A stretch of DNA of 15,433 nt, from assembly GCA_036003885.1 (NCBI GenBank), contig DASYSA010000606.1:1-15433 (forward strand), read 5' to 3'. The notes under the pieces are model-generated. The model saw nothing but the letters and a program-made list of their open reading frames with translations. It ran no database searches and had not been told where the DNA came from. The number at the start of each line of letters is the position of its first letter. Within the stretch, counting starts at the first letter, position 1. The DNA is from DASYSA01 sp036003885 (lineage in GTDB: Bacteria > Acidobacteriota > Blastocatellia > UBA7656). Positions 6,310-14,029 of the stretch are shown here, piece by piece. A program made the translations under genes and the position numbers.

Positions 6310-6512
6310 AACAGAACGTTCCGCGTTTCGCGTTTCGCGTTTTACGTTCTGTTGTAGAGGTGAATGCAGAACGGAAGGTTTCGCGTTCCGGTTTAGCGTT
6401 CCGTTGCAGAGGTGAACTGCCGGGATCAAAGAATCGACGGACTTGGTTGAATGGAGTATTAGGCGGCAACAGAACGCGAAACGTAAAACGCGAAACGCGA
6501 AACGCGTTTTAG
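6310..6512. repeat. Heptamer array E, long inverted repeat with nested hairpins
   Basis: The left arm (6310-6353) and right arm (6468-6512) are inverted copies made of GCGTTTC units plus a GCGTTTTACGTT variant and an end box CGTTCTGTTG. The right arm has one more 7-nt unit than the left. The region between them (6345-6420) holds two diverged direct copies of CGTTCTGTTGTAGAGGTGAA (second copy at 6397) and further inverted GAACGGAA/TTCCGTT pieces. The array occupies nearly all of the space between the IPT/TIG gene, whose TAA stop (6509-6511) is inside it, and the rnpB promoter. Confidence 0.88.
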
Positions 6513-9175
6513 GGCGTATCACTCTCGACTTTCAATGGAACCGCGTCCGATTTCACATCCCCGGGATTGACGACTCGCAACTTTTGATTCAACAACCCCT
6601 CGACCTTATTTCTGCGATATACGATAACAATTCGATCGTCTCTGATCTTTTCAGGCACCCGCAGACGGAGGAGTATGTCCTCTTCATTGAAGAACTCGAC
6701 GACTGCTTTGTCACGAAAGTTGGCCCCCGTGATCTGAAGCTGGACGTGGGAGTCGTCGCCCTTGACCGGCTTGATCAGCGCTTCGGTGACTTCAGGCCCG
6801 ACCACCTTGAGATTCGTGGCCACCCCGGGAACCCCATCGGTTCGGTTGGGGTTCACAACCTGAAACTCCACGACCCCTTTTTGCGCGATAAGCGTATTGA
6901 GATCGTCGTCGAACGTTACGATGATCCGCCCCTGGGAGCGGAAATGGACCTGCCGCCGCTCGAGCTTCCTGGCAAAATCGGAGCCCACGCCTGCCACGTA
7001 GACCCGCGCGCCTTTTCGGAAGTTGCTGCCAAGAACGGCGATCTTTACGTTTGAGAGGCCAGCAAGAACCTGGCCCGGGTCGAACGATGAAATCGCCGGC
7101 GCAAACAGCTCGAGCTCGCCTGGCTCAGAGGCGTTGCCCTCCGGGTTGCGAACCACCACCGCGAGCTTACCGGCCTCCTCCGTCAATCGCGAAAGCACCC
7201 ACACCTTGAGCGCCTTGCTTCCGTTTCTTCGCACTCTGCCTTCGGGAACCTGGTTACCGTTGATCTCGACCGTAGCGCCGTTCCGGAAATTCGCTCCCCC
7301 GATCCTCAAGTTGAATCCGCCATCTCCGGCAACCGCGTCTGCCAGGGGCGTCAACTCAGTTATGCGGGGACCGAAAATGGTGAGATCCGTCTCATTCGAC
7401 TTAAGATCGTCGAGTCTCATGTCGGTGATCTGAACCTTCACCTTTCCGATAGAGCTCACCAGGTCGGCTGGGACTTGAGCTCGAAGTTCAGTCGGGCTGC
7501 GGTGCTCAGTATCGAGCTGCCGGTCGCCAACGGAGATGACCGAACTGTCTCGAAACTTCTCCCCCGAAACCCTCAGCACAAAGGCGGAAGCGGGTCCGGG
7601 CACTTCCTGAGGTCTGATCTCGGAGATCATCGGATCGGACGGCCGCAGAACATGAAGAGCCGCAGGAGCTGAGATCGCCCCATTGCTCGCCTTCACCTGG
7701 ATGCTCAAGTCGCCCGCACTATCGAAGAGGGCCCGTCGGAGCTTCGCGCCCAGTGCGGTTCCGTCCTTCAATAGACTGGCAGAGACCTCCACGCCGTTCA
7801 CGTTGAGCGACGAACCTTCGCCGAAGTTCGTACCTTTCACAACCAGATGGAGACCGCTCAATCGGCCCTGCTCAACCGTATCAGGTTTAAGGGCTGTGAT
7901 GGTGGGCGCCGATGGATCCGGCTCTTCTGGTGTGACGACATCGAAACCGACGATCACGATCTCATCTCCGGTCGACGTCGAGCATACCGCCGCAAGCTTG
8001 CGAGCCTTCTCACTGAGCGCGATTCTATGCAGACCTCTCCCGAGCTGCTGGTAAGATTCAAGCTCTCCCGTCTCCGTACTGAATGCGAAGAGGATTCCTG
8101 TGTCGGATCCTATGAATGCCGCCGAAGCGTCCCCATCGAACACCAGGTTGTTTCCCTTTGAGAACTCTATGCCTTCCGGCGGCGTAAACTCAGCCTTCAC
8201 CGCGAGCTTGCCGCCGCTGCTGGATATCAACGAGACGCCGCCCGGCTTGCCATTTACGGGCCTCCGTATGCGCGTCACCCCGACAATCTCTTCGCCGGCC
8301 GCACTTCGCGCTACAATCAATCTCTGCGGTGCCGCAATCAAAACGCTCGCGAACTCGGCTCCGCTCCTTGCGTCAACTGCAAATAGCCGGTCACCCTCCG
8401 AGGACGCGATGTAGATCGTCCGTCCGTCCGCGCTAAAAGCGGGATTGTTGTACTCATCAAGGCGCGCTCCAGACGGACTGAACATGCATGTCAACATGAG
8501 CTCGCCGTCATCATGTATAGAGATCACTGAGAGACTATTGGCAACCGCACTGGTGACCGCCACAACTCTGGAGCGGCCCTTCTCGAAGAGAGCTAACTCC
8601 GAAGGCCGTTCGAGAAGTAAGAGCCGCGACCGCATCTCTCCGGTCTCGACATCAAACAGGAAGAGCGCGGCTTGGTCGAAGCTGGAAGCAATCAGACAGA
8701 ATTTTCCGTCTCGTGTCAGCAACGCGCGCGTGGTCTGCGTAATTTGGGCCTCCGGAGGAAGCACCAAAAGCGATTTCAGATCGAGCTGCGCCGCGTTAGT
8801 TGCGTCGATGATACTTACAGTGGCGGGATGGCCCTCCTTTGGGCTATTCACCGCGGCCACCGCAAGAAGTCGTCGCCCGGCGCTCTCTACCAGGTTGACC
8901 GGTCCGGCGGTCTGTCCAACAACCACCGATGAGAGCATCTTGCCCGAGCTGAGGCTGAAGGAGATGAGTGATCCGGCGGTCACGGAGGAGACAAATCCGA
9001 CCTTGCCGCTCGAAGCGACGACCGGCTGCGCGTTCTCGTCAAGAATCGCATAGGATGGCAGCGCAACGCTTCGCTTGTCTCCGAGTTTTCGGCGGTCGCT
9101 GCTGCCCTGAGCGACAGCGAGGCCCATCACCATCACACAGGAGATCAGTGTCGCTAGCTTTGGATTGGCCTTCAC
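6509..9175 (-). CDS. Secreted beta-propeller protein with five IPT/TIG domains
   Basis: The 888-residue protein begins with a signal peptide (1-22, ending GLAVA-Q). Residues about 38-415 are repeated beta-strand blades of YncE/WD-like type (for example FSADGRTIYIASSEGDRLFAVD and FIGSDTGILFAFSTETGEL). Five IPT/TIG immunoglobulin-like domains follow at about 424-510, 514-601, 603-692, 693-792 and 793-884. Each opens with P-x-I/V-x-x-x-x-P-like residues and carries a G-x-N/K-F-R-x-G motif (KGTNFGEGS, SGEKFRDSS, GGANFRNGA, LGSNFRKGA, TGANFRDKA). It should be periplasmic, surface-bound or secreted. No anchor, sorting signal or catalytic motif is visible, so a binding or adhesion role is inference. 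Start GTG 9175 has GAGGAG nine bases upstream. No conserved partner gene lies next to it. Confidence 0.85.
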   Translation of the reverse strand: MKANPKLATLISCVMVMGLAVAQGSSDRRKLGDKRSVALPSYAILDENAQPVVASSGKVGFVSSVTAGSLISFSLSSGKMLSSVVVGQTAGPVNLVESAGRRLLAVAAVNSPKEGHPATVSIIDATNAAQLDLKSLLVLPPEAQITQTTRALLTRDGKFCLIASSFDQAALFLFDVETGEMRSRLLLLERPSELALFEKGRSRVVAVTSAVANSLSVISIHDDGELMLTCMFSPSGARLDEYNNPAFSADGRTIYIASSEGDRLFAVDARSGAEFASVLIAAPQRLIVARSAAGEEIVGVTRIRRPVNGKPGGVSLISSSGGKLAVKAEFTPPEGIEFSKGNNLVFDGDASAAFIGSDTGILFAFSTETGELESYQQLGRGLHRIALSEKARKLAAVCSTSTGDEIVIVGFDVVTPEEPDPSAPTITALKPDTVEQGRLSGLHLVVKGTNFGEGSSLNVNGVEVSASLLKDGTALGAKLRRALFDSAGDLSIQVKASNGAISAPAALHVLRPSDPMISEIRPQEVPGPASAFVLRVSGEKFRDSSVISVGDRQLDTEHRSPTELRAQVPADLVSSIGKVKVQITDMRLDDLKSNETDLTIFGPRITELTPLADAVAGDGGFNLRIGGANFRNGATVEINGNQVPEGRVRRNGSKALKVWVLSRLTEEAGKLAVVVRNPEGNASEPGELELFAPAISSFDPGQVLAGLSNVKIAVLGSNFRKGARVYVAGVGSDFARKLERRQVHFRSQGRIIVTFDDDLNTLIAQKGVVEFQVVNPNRTDGVPGVATNLKVVGPEVTEALIKPVKGDDSHVQLQITGANFRDKAVVEFFNEEDILLRLRVPEKIRDDRIVIVYRRNKVEGLLNQKLRVVNPGDVKSDAVPLKVESDTP

Positions 9176-9435
9176 CTGCTGTCACTCCTCTTTTTAGCCT
9201 GATCGCGCTGTGAGGGGTTGCGCGTCCTGGTCGCCATCTTATTCTCTTAACTGGATCATTAGCAAGAGAAAAGCTTCGAATCCGCGTGCCGCCATCCTTG
9301 AATTACATCGCGATTCTGGCATTCCCCTCAACGCTCATGGCAGAATGCGGTTCCAGACAATCATGTCCGTGAAAAATGCAGAAGAACAGGTTTGCGGGCT
9401 GACGCTGGGAATCTAAGGCCCATCCGGGGTAGACC
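9176..9435. other. Divergent intergenic region, no gene seen
   Basis: These 260 bases lie between the divergently transcribed propeller/TIG gene and the cupin gene and must hold both promoters. A weak minus-strand candidate is TTGCTA (9265-9260) followed after 18 bases by TAAGAT (9241-9236). No convincing coding sequence, RNA gene or heptamer repeat is visible. Confidence 0.4.
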
Positions 9436-9816
9436 ATGATCATTGTTAATCGCGAGCGCTCGAATGCGATCAGGACTCCGCACGGCTCGGAGATCAGGCC
9501 ACTGATCGACCGCACGACGTCTGAGATAACTCAATGCAGCCTTGCCGAAGAGATCCTCCCGCCGGGTTGCGCGGTCACTCCACATCATCATCGCTCACTC
9601 GAGGAGATCTATTACATCACGGCTGGTCGTGGCTTGATGACGGTAGGCGAGGAGAGCCGGGAGGTTGTGTCGGGCGACGCAGTATTCGTGCCGCGGGGAC
9701 TGAAGCATAGTTTAGAGAACACGGGATCCGAACCAATAACGCTGTTGCTGGTATGTGGCCCGGCATTTTTCTATGAGGATCAGATTTTCGAGAGCGATGA
9801 GGTGGAACAAGGGTGA
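9436..9816 (+). CDS. Single-domain cupin protein
   Basis: The 126-residue protein has both cupin motifs. Motif 1 is P-G-x5-H50-x-H52-x4-E57-x6-G. Motif 2 is G80-D-x4-P86-x-G88-x2-H91-x3-N95. The four metal ligands (H50, H52, E57 or E56, H91) are present, so a metal-binding beta-barrel is expected. Single-domain cupins of this size include isomerases, dioxygenases and sugar or ligand binders, and the substrate cannot be told from the sequence. There is no signal peptide, so it is probably cytoplasmic. The start ATG 9436 is preceded only by a weak GGGG. The protein ends with an acidic tail (ESDEVEQG). It stands alone, flanked by genes on the opposite strand. Confidence 0.88.
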   Translation: MIIVNRERSNAIRTPHGSEIRPLIDRTTSEITQCSLAEEILPPGCAVTPHHHRSLEEIYYITAGRGLMTVGEESREVVSGDAVFVPRGLKHSLENTGSEPITLLLVCGPAFFYEDQIFESDEVEQG

Positions 9817-9984
9817 AGAATCTCAAGAGGTACGAAGATACCATCCGCGAATACGCGAATCTTCGCCAAGAAACTTTCTCTTGAAGGGCGGCGCTCGTCC
9901 CCGGCGGGATTCGTGACGTTGCAGGCGAAGCCACATTGGCTGCCATTCTGGCTTGCTCGTCCCGCGCCTGCCCAATAAAACAAC

Positions 9985-10018
9985 GGCGGAGTCGAAACCA
10001 GTGTGATTCGACTCCGCC
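9985..10018. terminator. Bidirectional intrinsic terminator
   Basis: GGCGGAGTCGAA (9985-9996) pairs perfectly with TTCGACTCCGCC (10007-10018) across a 10-nt loop. On the plus strand the stem is followed by GGGCGTTTT. On the minus strand it is followed by GTTGTTTTATT. It therefore can stop both the cupin transcript (168 bases past its stop) and the outer-membrane protein transcript (86 bases past its stop). Confidence 0.85.
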
Positions 10019-10103
10019 GGGCGTTTTCCCGCCGCTCAAACCCGCGCCACGAGCAACTCTACCCGCACGGCCAAAGCGGCCCTTCAACCTGGAAGCAACG
10101 TAC

Positions 10104-13100
10104 TTAGAAGAGGAGCTTCAAACCCATCCTCATCGTCCTTCCACCACCGTTCAGCAGGTTGTCATTGAAGTACTGTCCTGCTGCGGTGCTGACCACATTC
10201 CTCCCCGGAACCCCAGTGAACTGCGGGTGGTTAAACACATTGAACGCCTCGATGCGATACTCCAGTTTGAGCCGCTCGGTGAAGCGGAATACTTTGAAGA
10301 GGTTCATGTCGAAGTTCTTTGTCCAATTCGAACGCTCGGTGTTGCGTCCGATTGTTTTCGGGTTGGGCAGTCCCAACCCTTGAACCAAGAAGACGTCGTT
10401 GGCCGATCCGCACTGTAAAGAGTCGGGGTTACGCAGCCCCGTTGAACACGTACCGGTGGGCACAACGACCGCACGAGTGTTGTGCGGCGCATTCGGATTA
10501 CCGATATCGGGTCGGTCGGCGGTGGCGAGACCGTCGGCATTCCTGTCAAACCCATTGATTATTGTGAACGGTGCGCCGGACTGGAACGAAGTCACCCCTG
10601 ACACCTCCCAGCCCCCTAAAACGGTGTTGGCAAGTCCGTTCTTGAAACCCGGCAGATCCCAGATATAGCTGATCACCAAACGGTGCGTCCGGTCATAATC
10701 AGATGGACCCCTATCTACGCGGAGGCCGCCCAGGAACGACGCTACAGAAGCCGTAGCCGCGTTACTATTGGTCGTCGCGAAGACTTCGCTGGTGCTGTCA
10801 ATGAACTTCGACCACGTGTAAGAAGTGGTGAACATCAACCCATGTGAGACTCCCTTGTCGAGTCGAATCTGCATGGAATTGTAACTCGAGTTTGCCCCGC
10901 TTGTGCGGTACCGCCTGATCCCCAGCAGAGGGAACCGACGGACGGCGGGAGGACCAGCATTCACGATCGGGTTCAAGTCCTCTGTCACGAAAAGCTTTCT
11001 ACCCAGCGAACCTACGTACGACGCATCAAAGATGAGTCTCGCGGGCAGCTGTCGCTGGAGTTCCAACGAGAAACGTTGCTGGTAAGGGTTGCGTATGTTC
11101 GGATTGAAAACAGAAGTCTGTTGGTCCGTGGCGACCGGCGTTCGAGCCGCTGACGGAATGGCCGTTGGGAAGAAGTTGGCCGTCCCACGTCCCGCACTGG
11201 CGCCAACGGTAGTAGTGGAGAGACTGTTGGGGGAATCCGCGGCTATGTTGGAGAGAAGGTTGTTGAAGAATGTGTCGTAGCTTATCTGATAACCTCCGCG
11301 CCACACCGTCTTAGCTTCTCCAAACATCGTTCGAAGGATTCCCTCCCTGAAACGAGGCGACCACGCAAACCCAAAGGAGGGTCCAAAATTGTTATCGTCG
11401 CGTTCCACCTTGTTGGGAACCAGGAACTGAGCCGGATCAAGCGTCAACGCCGGGAACTTGAAGGCGTGGTTAGCGGGCTGCCCGAAGTTTTCATACCGCA
11501 GGCCCAGGGTCAGCGTTAATGTGTCGGTCGTCTTCCAGGCATCCTGGACGAAGAGACTGACGCGGCCCAGGTTCGGGTGGTAAACCGGATCGCCAAAGTT
11601 GCGGTTCGCATTTCCACTGGCTCCGCTGAAGTTGTCCACAAAGTTCGCGAACGCCGAATACCCTCCGCCTGCGAGAAAACTGAACGAACCTCGCTCGTTG
11701 AAAGGCGGCCGCTGTTGAGCGACCTGTCGAAGGTACTCGCCCCCAAACCGGAAGGTGTGGACGTTGACGACCTTCGACATTGTCTCCTGTATCAAGTAGT
11801 TGTTCGCCATGCGGAACTGCGGGATGTTGGTCTGGATTCCAATCGCTGAGATCCCGCCGACCGTGACATTCTGCAAGGTTGCTGCTTCTGGTCTGTTATC
11901 CGGCGACAGAGGAAACTGGAAGTTGATCCTCCCAAAAGCAAACCGAAGCTCATTGGTCATCGCAGGGCCGATCATCCATGTGTGACCGACCAGGAAGTTC
12001 TGCGATCCGAAGTCTCCGTTGAACGTAAACCCCGGGCCATTCACACCATTCGGCGTCGAGATTGAATGGTCGTACAGGTAGCGTCCTGAGAGCCTGTGCT
12101 TCTCGTTGAAGGAATGGTCTATTCGTACAGCGTAGTTACCATCGTCCTGCACCGATGAGGCGGGTATGCCAACCTGCGCGAACTCAATAGAGCCACGGTC
12201 AGCGCCACCGCCCGGTCCGACTCCGAGAGGTATCTGCGTAGGACTTGCGACACCGTTGACACCCTCTATAGCCGCCAGATAAGTATCAACTCTCTGATTC
12301 GTGCCCTGTGGAAAGAGCTGGCGCAAGCGGGCGCGGCCGGCAGCACTCGGGACCGTGAAGGGGCCGAAGTTGGCGCTTGACCGAAATCGAATCCATTGGC
12401 CGGAACCAAAGAAAAACGTTTTGTCCTTGAAAATCGGCCCCCCGCCGGTTGCCGTGAAGTTATTCTCGGTAAAGACGGCCGGTTTTTTCAGTCCGCTCTG
12501 TCGATCGCCGTTGGTCAAGGCGTCGAAGATCTGTGAGTGGTACTTCCAACCTGCAGTTCCGTGATACATATTGGTGCCGGACTTCGTGACTTGATTGAAG
12601 ACGGCGCCGCCCGCTCGTCCGAACTCCGAGCTGAACAGGCCCGTTTGTATCGATACTTCAGCAACCTGATCTTCATTGCTTGGCTGGAACGCCGGGCCGC
12701 CTATCGAAATGTCGTTGTTCTCGATTCCGTCCAGCATGTAGTTGTTACCGCGCGGTCTGGAACCATTGATCGACAGATCCGTTCCATTGCCAAATCCTGT
12801 AGTGCCACTCGGCACAACCACCCCCGGCAGAAGTCGTGCGAGGTTGTACGGATTGCTCTGGGAGGTTGGAAGCTGCGTAATCTCTTTGCGGTCGAAGTTG
12901 CCCCCGCGGACTGCATCGCTCTTCTGCAGTATCTCTTCGGTCCCTGCGTTGACTTCAACGACCACCTCGGTGCCGCCTGTTTCGAGTTGTGCGTCGAAGG
13001 TGGCAATTCGATTCGCCTGAATCTGAACTCCCTTAGCTGTGTAGGCACGGAATCCTTGGGCCGAAATCTTTAGCTCGTAGCCACCCAGCTCTACTGCCTC

Positions 13101-13322
13101 GAACCGATAGATCCCCGAATCGTTTGTCGTAACCGTGCGCGTCTGATTTGTTCCAACGTTTTTGAGCTCTGCCGTCGCTCCCTGAATCACCGCACCCTGG
13201 TGATCAGTGACCGACCCGGTGACGGTGCCCCGGCTAGTCTGAGAAAACGCCGGCGCACTCATACCAAGCAGCATTGCCGTTGAGAGAAGCAAGGCTAAAG
13301 TCTGTGCAGGTCTTGATTTCAT
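10104..13322 (-). CDS. Oar-like TonB-dependent outer-membrane protein
   Basis: The 1072-residue protein has a signal peptide (1-27, ending APAFS-Q). A carboxypeptidase-regulatory-like beta-sandwich follows (about 31-115, GTVTGSVTDHQGAVIQGATAEL). A TonB plug domain is at about 125-245 (ITQLPTSQSNPYNLARLLPGV, SINGSRPRGNNYMLDGIENN, FSSEFGRAGGAVFNQVTKSGT). The rest is a large beta-barrel ending in GLKLLF, a terminal phenylalanine typical of BAM-inserted porins. This is the Oar/CarboxypepD_reg type of receptor, greatly expanded in Acidobacteriota and used for uptake of large substrates such as glycans or peptides. The substrate is unknown. Start ATG 13322 has GGAGGA six bases upstream. No SusD-like or other transport partner is adjacent. 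A candidate palindromic operator lies 53 bases upstream. Confidence 0.92.
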   Translation of the reverse strand: MKSRPAQTLALLLSTAMLLGMSAPAFSQTSRGTVTGSVTDHQGAVIQGATAELKNVGTNQTRTVTTNDSGIYRFEAVELGGYELKISAQGFRAYTAKGVQIQANRIATFDAQLETGGTEVVVEVNAGTEEILQKSDAVRGGNFDRKEITQLPTSQSNPYNLARLLPGVVVPSGTTGFGNGTDLSINGSRPRGNNYMLDGIENNDISIGGPAFQPSNEDQVAEVSIQTGLFSSEFGRAGGAVFNQVTKSGTNMYHGTAGWKYHSQIFDALTNGDRQSGLKKPAVFTENNFTATGGGPIFKDKTFFFGSGQWIRFRSSANFGPFTVPSAAGRARLRQLFPQGTNQRVDTYLAAIEGVNGVASPTQIPLGVGPGGGADRGSIEFAQVGIPASSVQDDGNYAVRIDHSFNEKHRLSGRYLYDHSISTPNGVNGPGFTFNGDFGSQNFLVGHTWMIGPAMTNELRFAFGRINFQFPLSPDNRPEAATLQNVTVGGISAIGIQTNIPQFRMANNYLIQETMSKVVNVHTFRFGGEYLRQVAQQRPPFNERGSFSFLAGGGYSAFANFVDNFSGASGNANRNFGDPVYHPNLGRVSLFVQDAWKTTDTLTLTLGLRYENFGQPANHAFKFPALTLDPAQFLVPNKVERDDNNFGPSFGFAWSPRFREGILRTMFGEAKTVWRGGYQISYDTFFNNLLSNIAADSPNSLSTTTVGASAGRGTANFFPTAIPSAARTPVATDQQTSVFNPNIRNPYQQRFSLELQRQLPARLIFDASYVGSLGRKLFVTEDLNPIVNAGPPAVRRFPLLGIRRYRTSGANSSYNSMQIRLDKGVSHGLMFTTSYTWSKFIDSTSEVFATTNSNAATASVASFLGGLRVDRGPSDYDRTHRLVISYIWDLPGFKNGLANTVLGGWEVSGVTSFQSGAPFTIINGFDRNADGLATADRPDIGNPNAPHNTRAVVVPTGTCSTGLRNPDSLQCGSANDVFLVQGLGLPNPKTIGRNTERSNWTKNFDMNLFKVFRFTERLKLEYRIEAFNVFNHPQFTGVPGRNVVSTAAGQYFNDNLLNGGGRTMRMGLKLLF

Positions 13323-13374
13323 GTTGTATCCTCCAAAATCCCTGGGGCCCGAAGGCGATCATCTGGATGAAACT

Positions 13375-13387
13375 GACTGTTACAGTC
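13375..13387. promoter_or_regulatory. Candidate palindromic operator upstream of the outer-membrane protein gene
   Basis: GACTGT-T-ACAGTC is a perfect 6-1-6 palindrome, 53 bases upstream of the ATG at 13322. Its size and place fit a dimeric repressor or activator site over or near the promoter. The regulator is unknown. Confidence 0.35.
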
Positions 13388-13572
13388 GGCCGCACCGAGT
13401 CGGCTAGTACCAGAAACTAACGTGATGCGACAGAATGAAGAGAACTGGCGCACCAATTTGAGCAAGGCTAATGCCATCCGTTCCCGAAGTCAGGCACGGG
13501 AGTCACGATCTCTCTATGTGATAGAGCAGCGGTCATTACGGCTACAACCGGTGGACGGCGCCCCCCAGGTTT

Positions 13573-13585
13573 ATCCCAATGGGAT
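13573..13585. promoter_or_regulatory. Second 6-1-6 palindrome in the same spacer
   Basis: ATCCCA-A-TGGGAT is a perfect 13-bp palindrome flanked by T-rich sequence. It has the same geometry as the one at 13375 but a different sequence. It could be an operator for either divergent gene, or chance. Confidence 0.25.
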
Positions 13586-13851
13586 TTTCAGGTCGGGCTC
13601 GAACCATCCAATTTTTCGGATTTCTATTCAGTAATTTGTATGGATGGCCGGCTGAACGGAGTCATTAGGGTCGCGCCGTGAGGCGCCGGGACATCAGCCA
13701 GACGCAGCAGCCAGGAACGCGTCAGTGCGATTGCAACCACAAACTAATCCGAAGCGCGATCGTGAGTCTATGACTTTGCGTGTGAGGTACGAGAGGGTTT
13801 GGCAATCAGGCCGAGTCAGTAGACAGCTTTGCATCACGTCCCTGAAATCAA

Positions 13852-13880
13852 TTGAAGAGATCATCTTTTCGGCGTAGTAT
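13852..13880 (+). promoter_or_regulatory. Candidate sigma-70 promoter for the radical SAM gene
   Basis: TTGAAG (13852-13857), a 17-base spacer and TAGTAT (13875-13880) give four of six matches at each box with ideal spacing. This would leave a leader of about 140 nt before the ATG at 14030. Confidence 0.35.
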
Positions 13881-14029
13881 GAAAAGCGTTCGTTGCTCGG
13901 CTGTTACCACGTTCCCGAAGCTTGCTGCGCCTTGCCCGCCGGCATTACTATCGAGCACAGCGCGGTTTTCGTTAAACTCTATGCGACCTCTGGACGCTCA
14001 CCACCGGCCCCCAAATCGAAGGATACGTG

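Larger units (their letters stand above)
13323..14029. other. Long intergenic region (707 bp), no gene recognised
   Basis: This is the space between the divergently transcribed outer-membrane protein and the radical SAM protein. Short open frames here have no recognisable product. I see no tRNA, cobalamin riboswitch box, IS end or heptamer array. What can be noted are palindromes at 13375-13387 and 13573-13585, a CCATCCA/TGGATGG inverted pair around 13604-13647, a repeated AGTCGGC at about 13384 and 13399, and a sigma-70-like promoter at 13852-13880. Confidence 0.6.

Noticed and set aside
6007..6469. Open frames across the RNase P RNA region on both strands
   Set aside because: The stretch is rnpB, with all conserved core blocks. 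The frames have no protein-like features.
6443..7054. A 203-codon plus-strand frame
   Set aside because: It begins in heptamer repeat DNA and is antisense to the IPT/TIG gene. It shows no domain and no ribosome site.
9363..9416. A short frame (MSVKNAEEQ...) just before the cupin gene
   Set aside because: It has 17 codons with no clear ribosome site. It could be a leader peptide but nothing supports it.
9847..9867. CGCGAATACGCGAAT direct repeat as a further heptamer array
   Set aside because: The period is 8 with only two copies, so it does not belong to the 7-nt family.
13590..13612. A tRNA-like T-loop (GGTTCGAGCCC on the minus strand)
   Set aside because: The T-stem has a mismatch and no anticodon arm, D arm or acceptor stem can be built around it.
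13422..13634. A 70-codon plus-strand frame in the long spacer
   Set aside because: It has no ribosome site, no recognisable domain and an unconvincing composition. It is treated as non-coding.
13323..14029. A cobalamin riboswitch upstream of the B12-type radical SAM gene
   Set aside because: No GCCACTG-type B12 box or matching helices were found in the leader.
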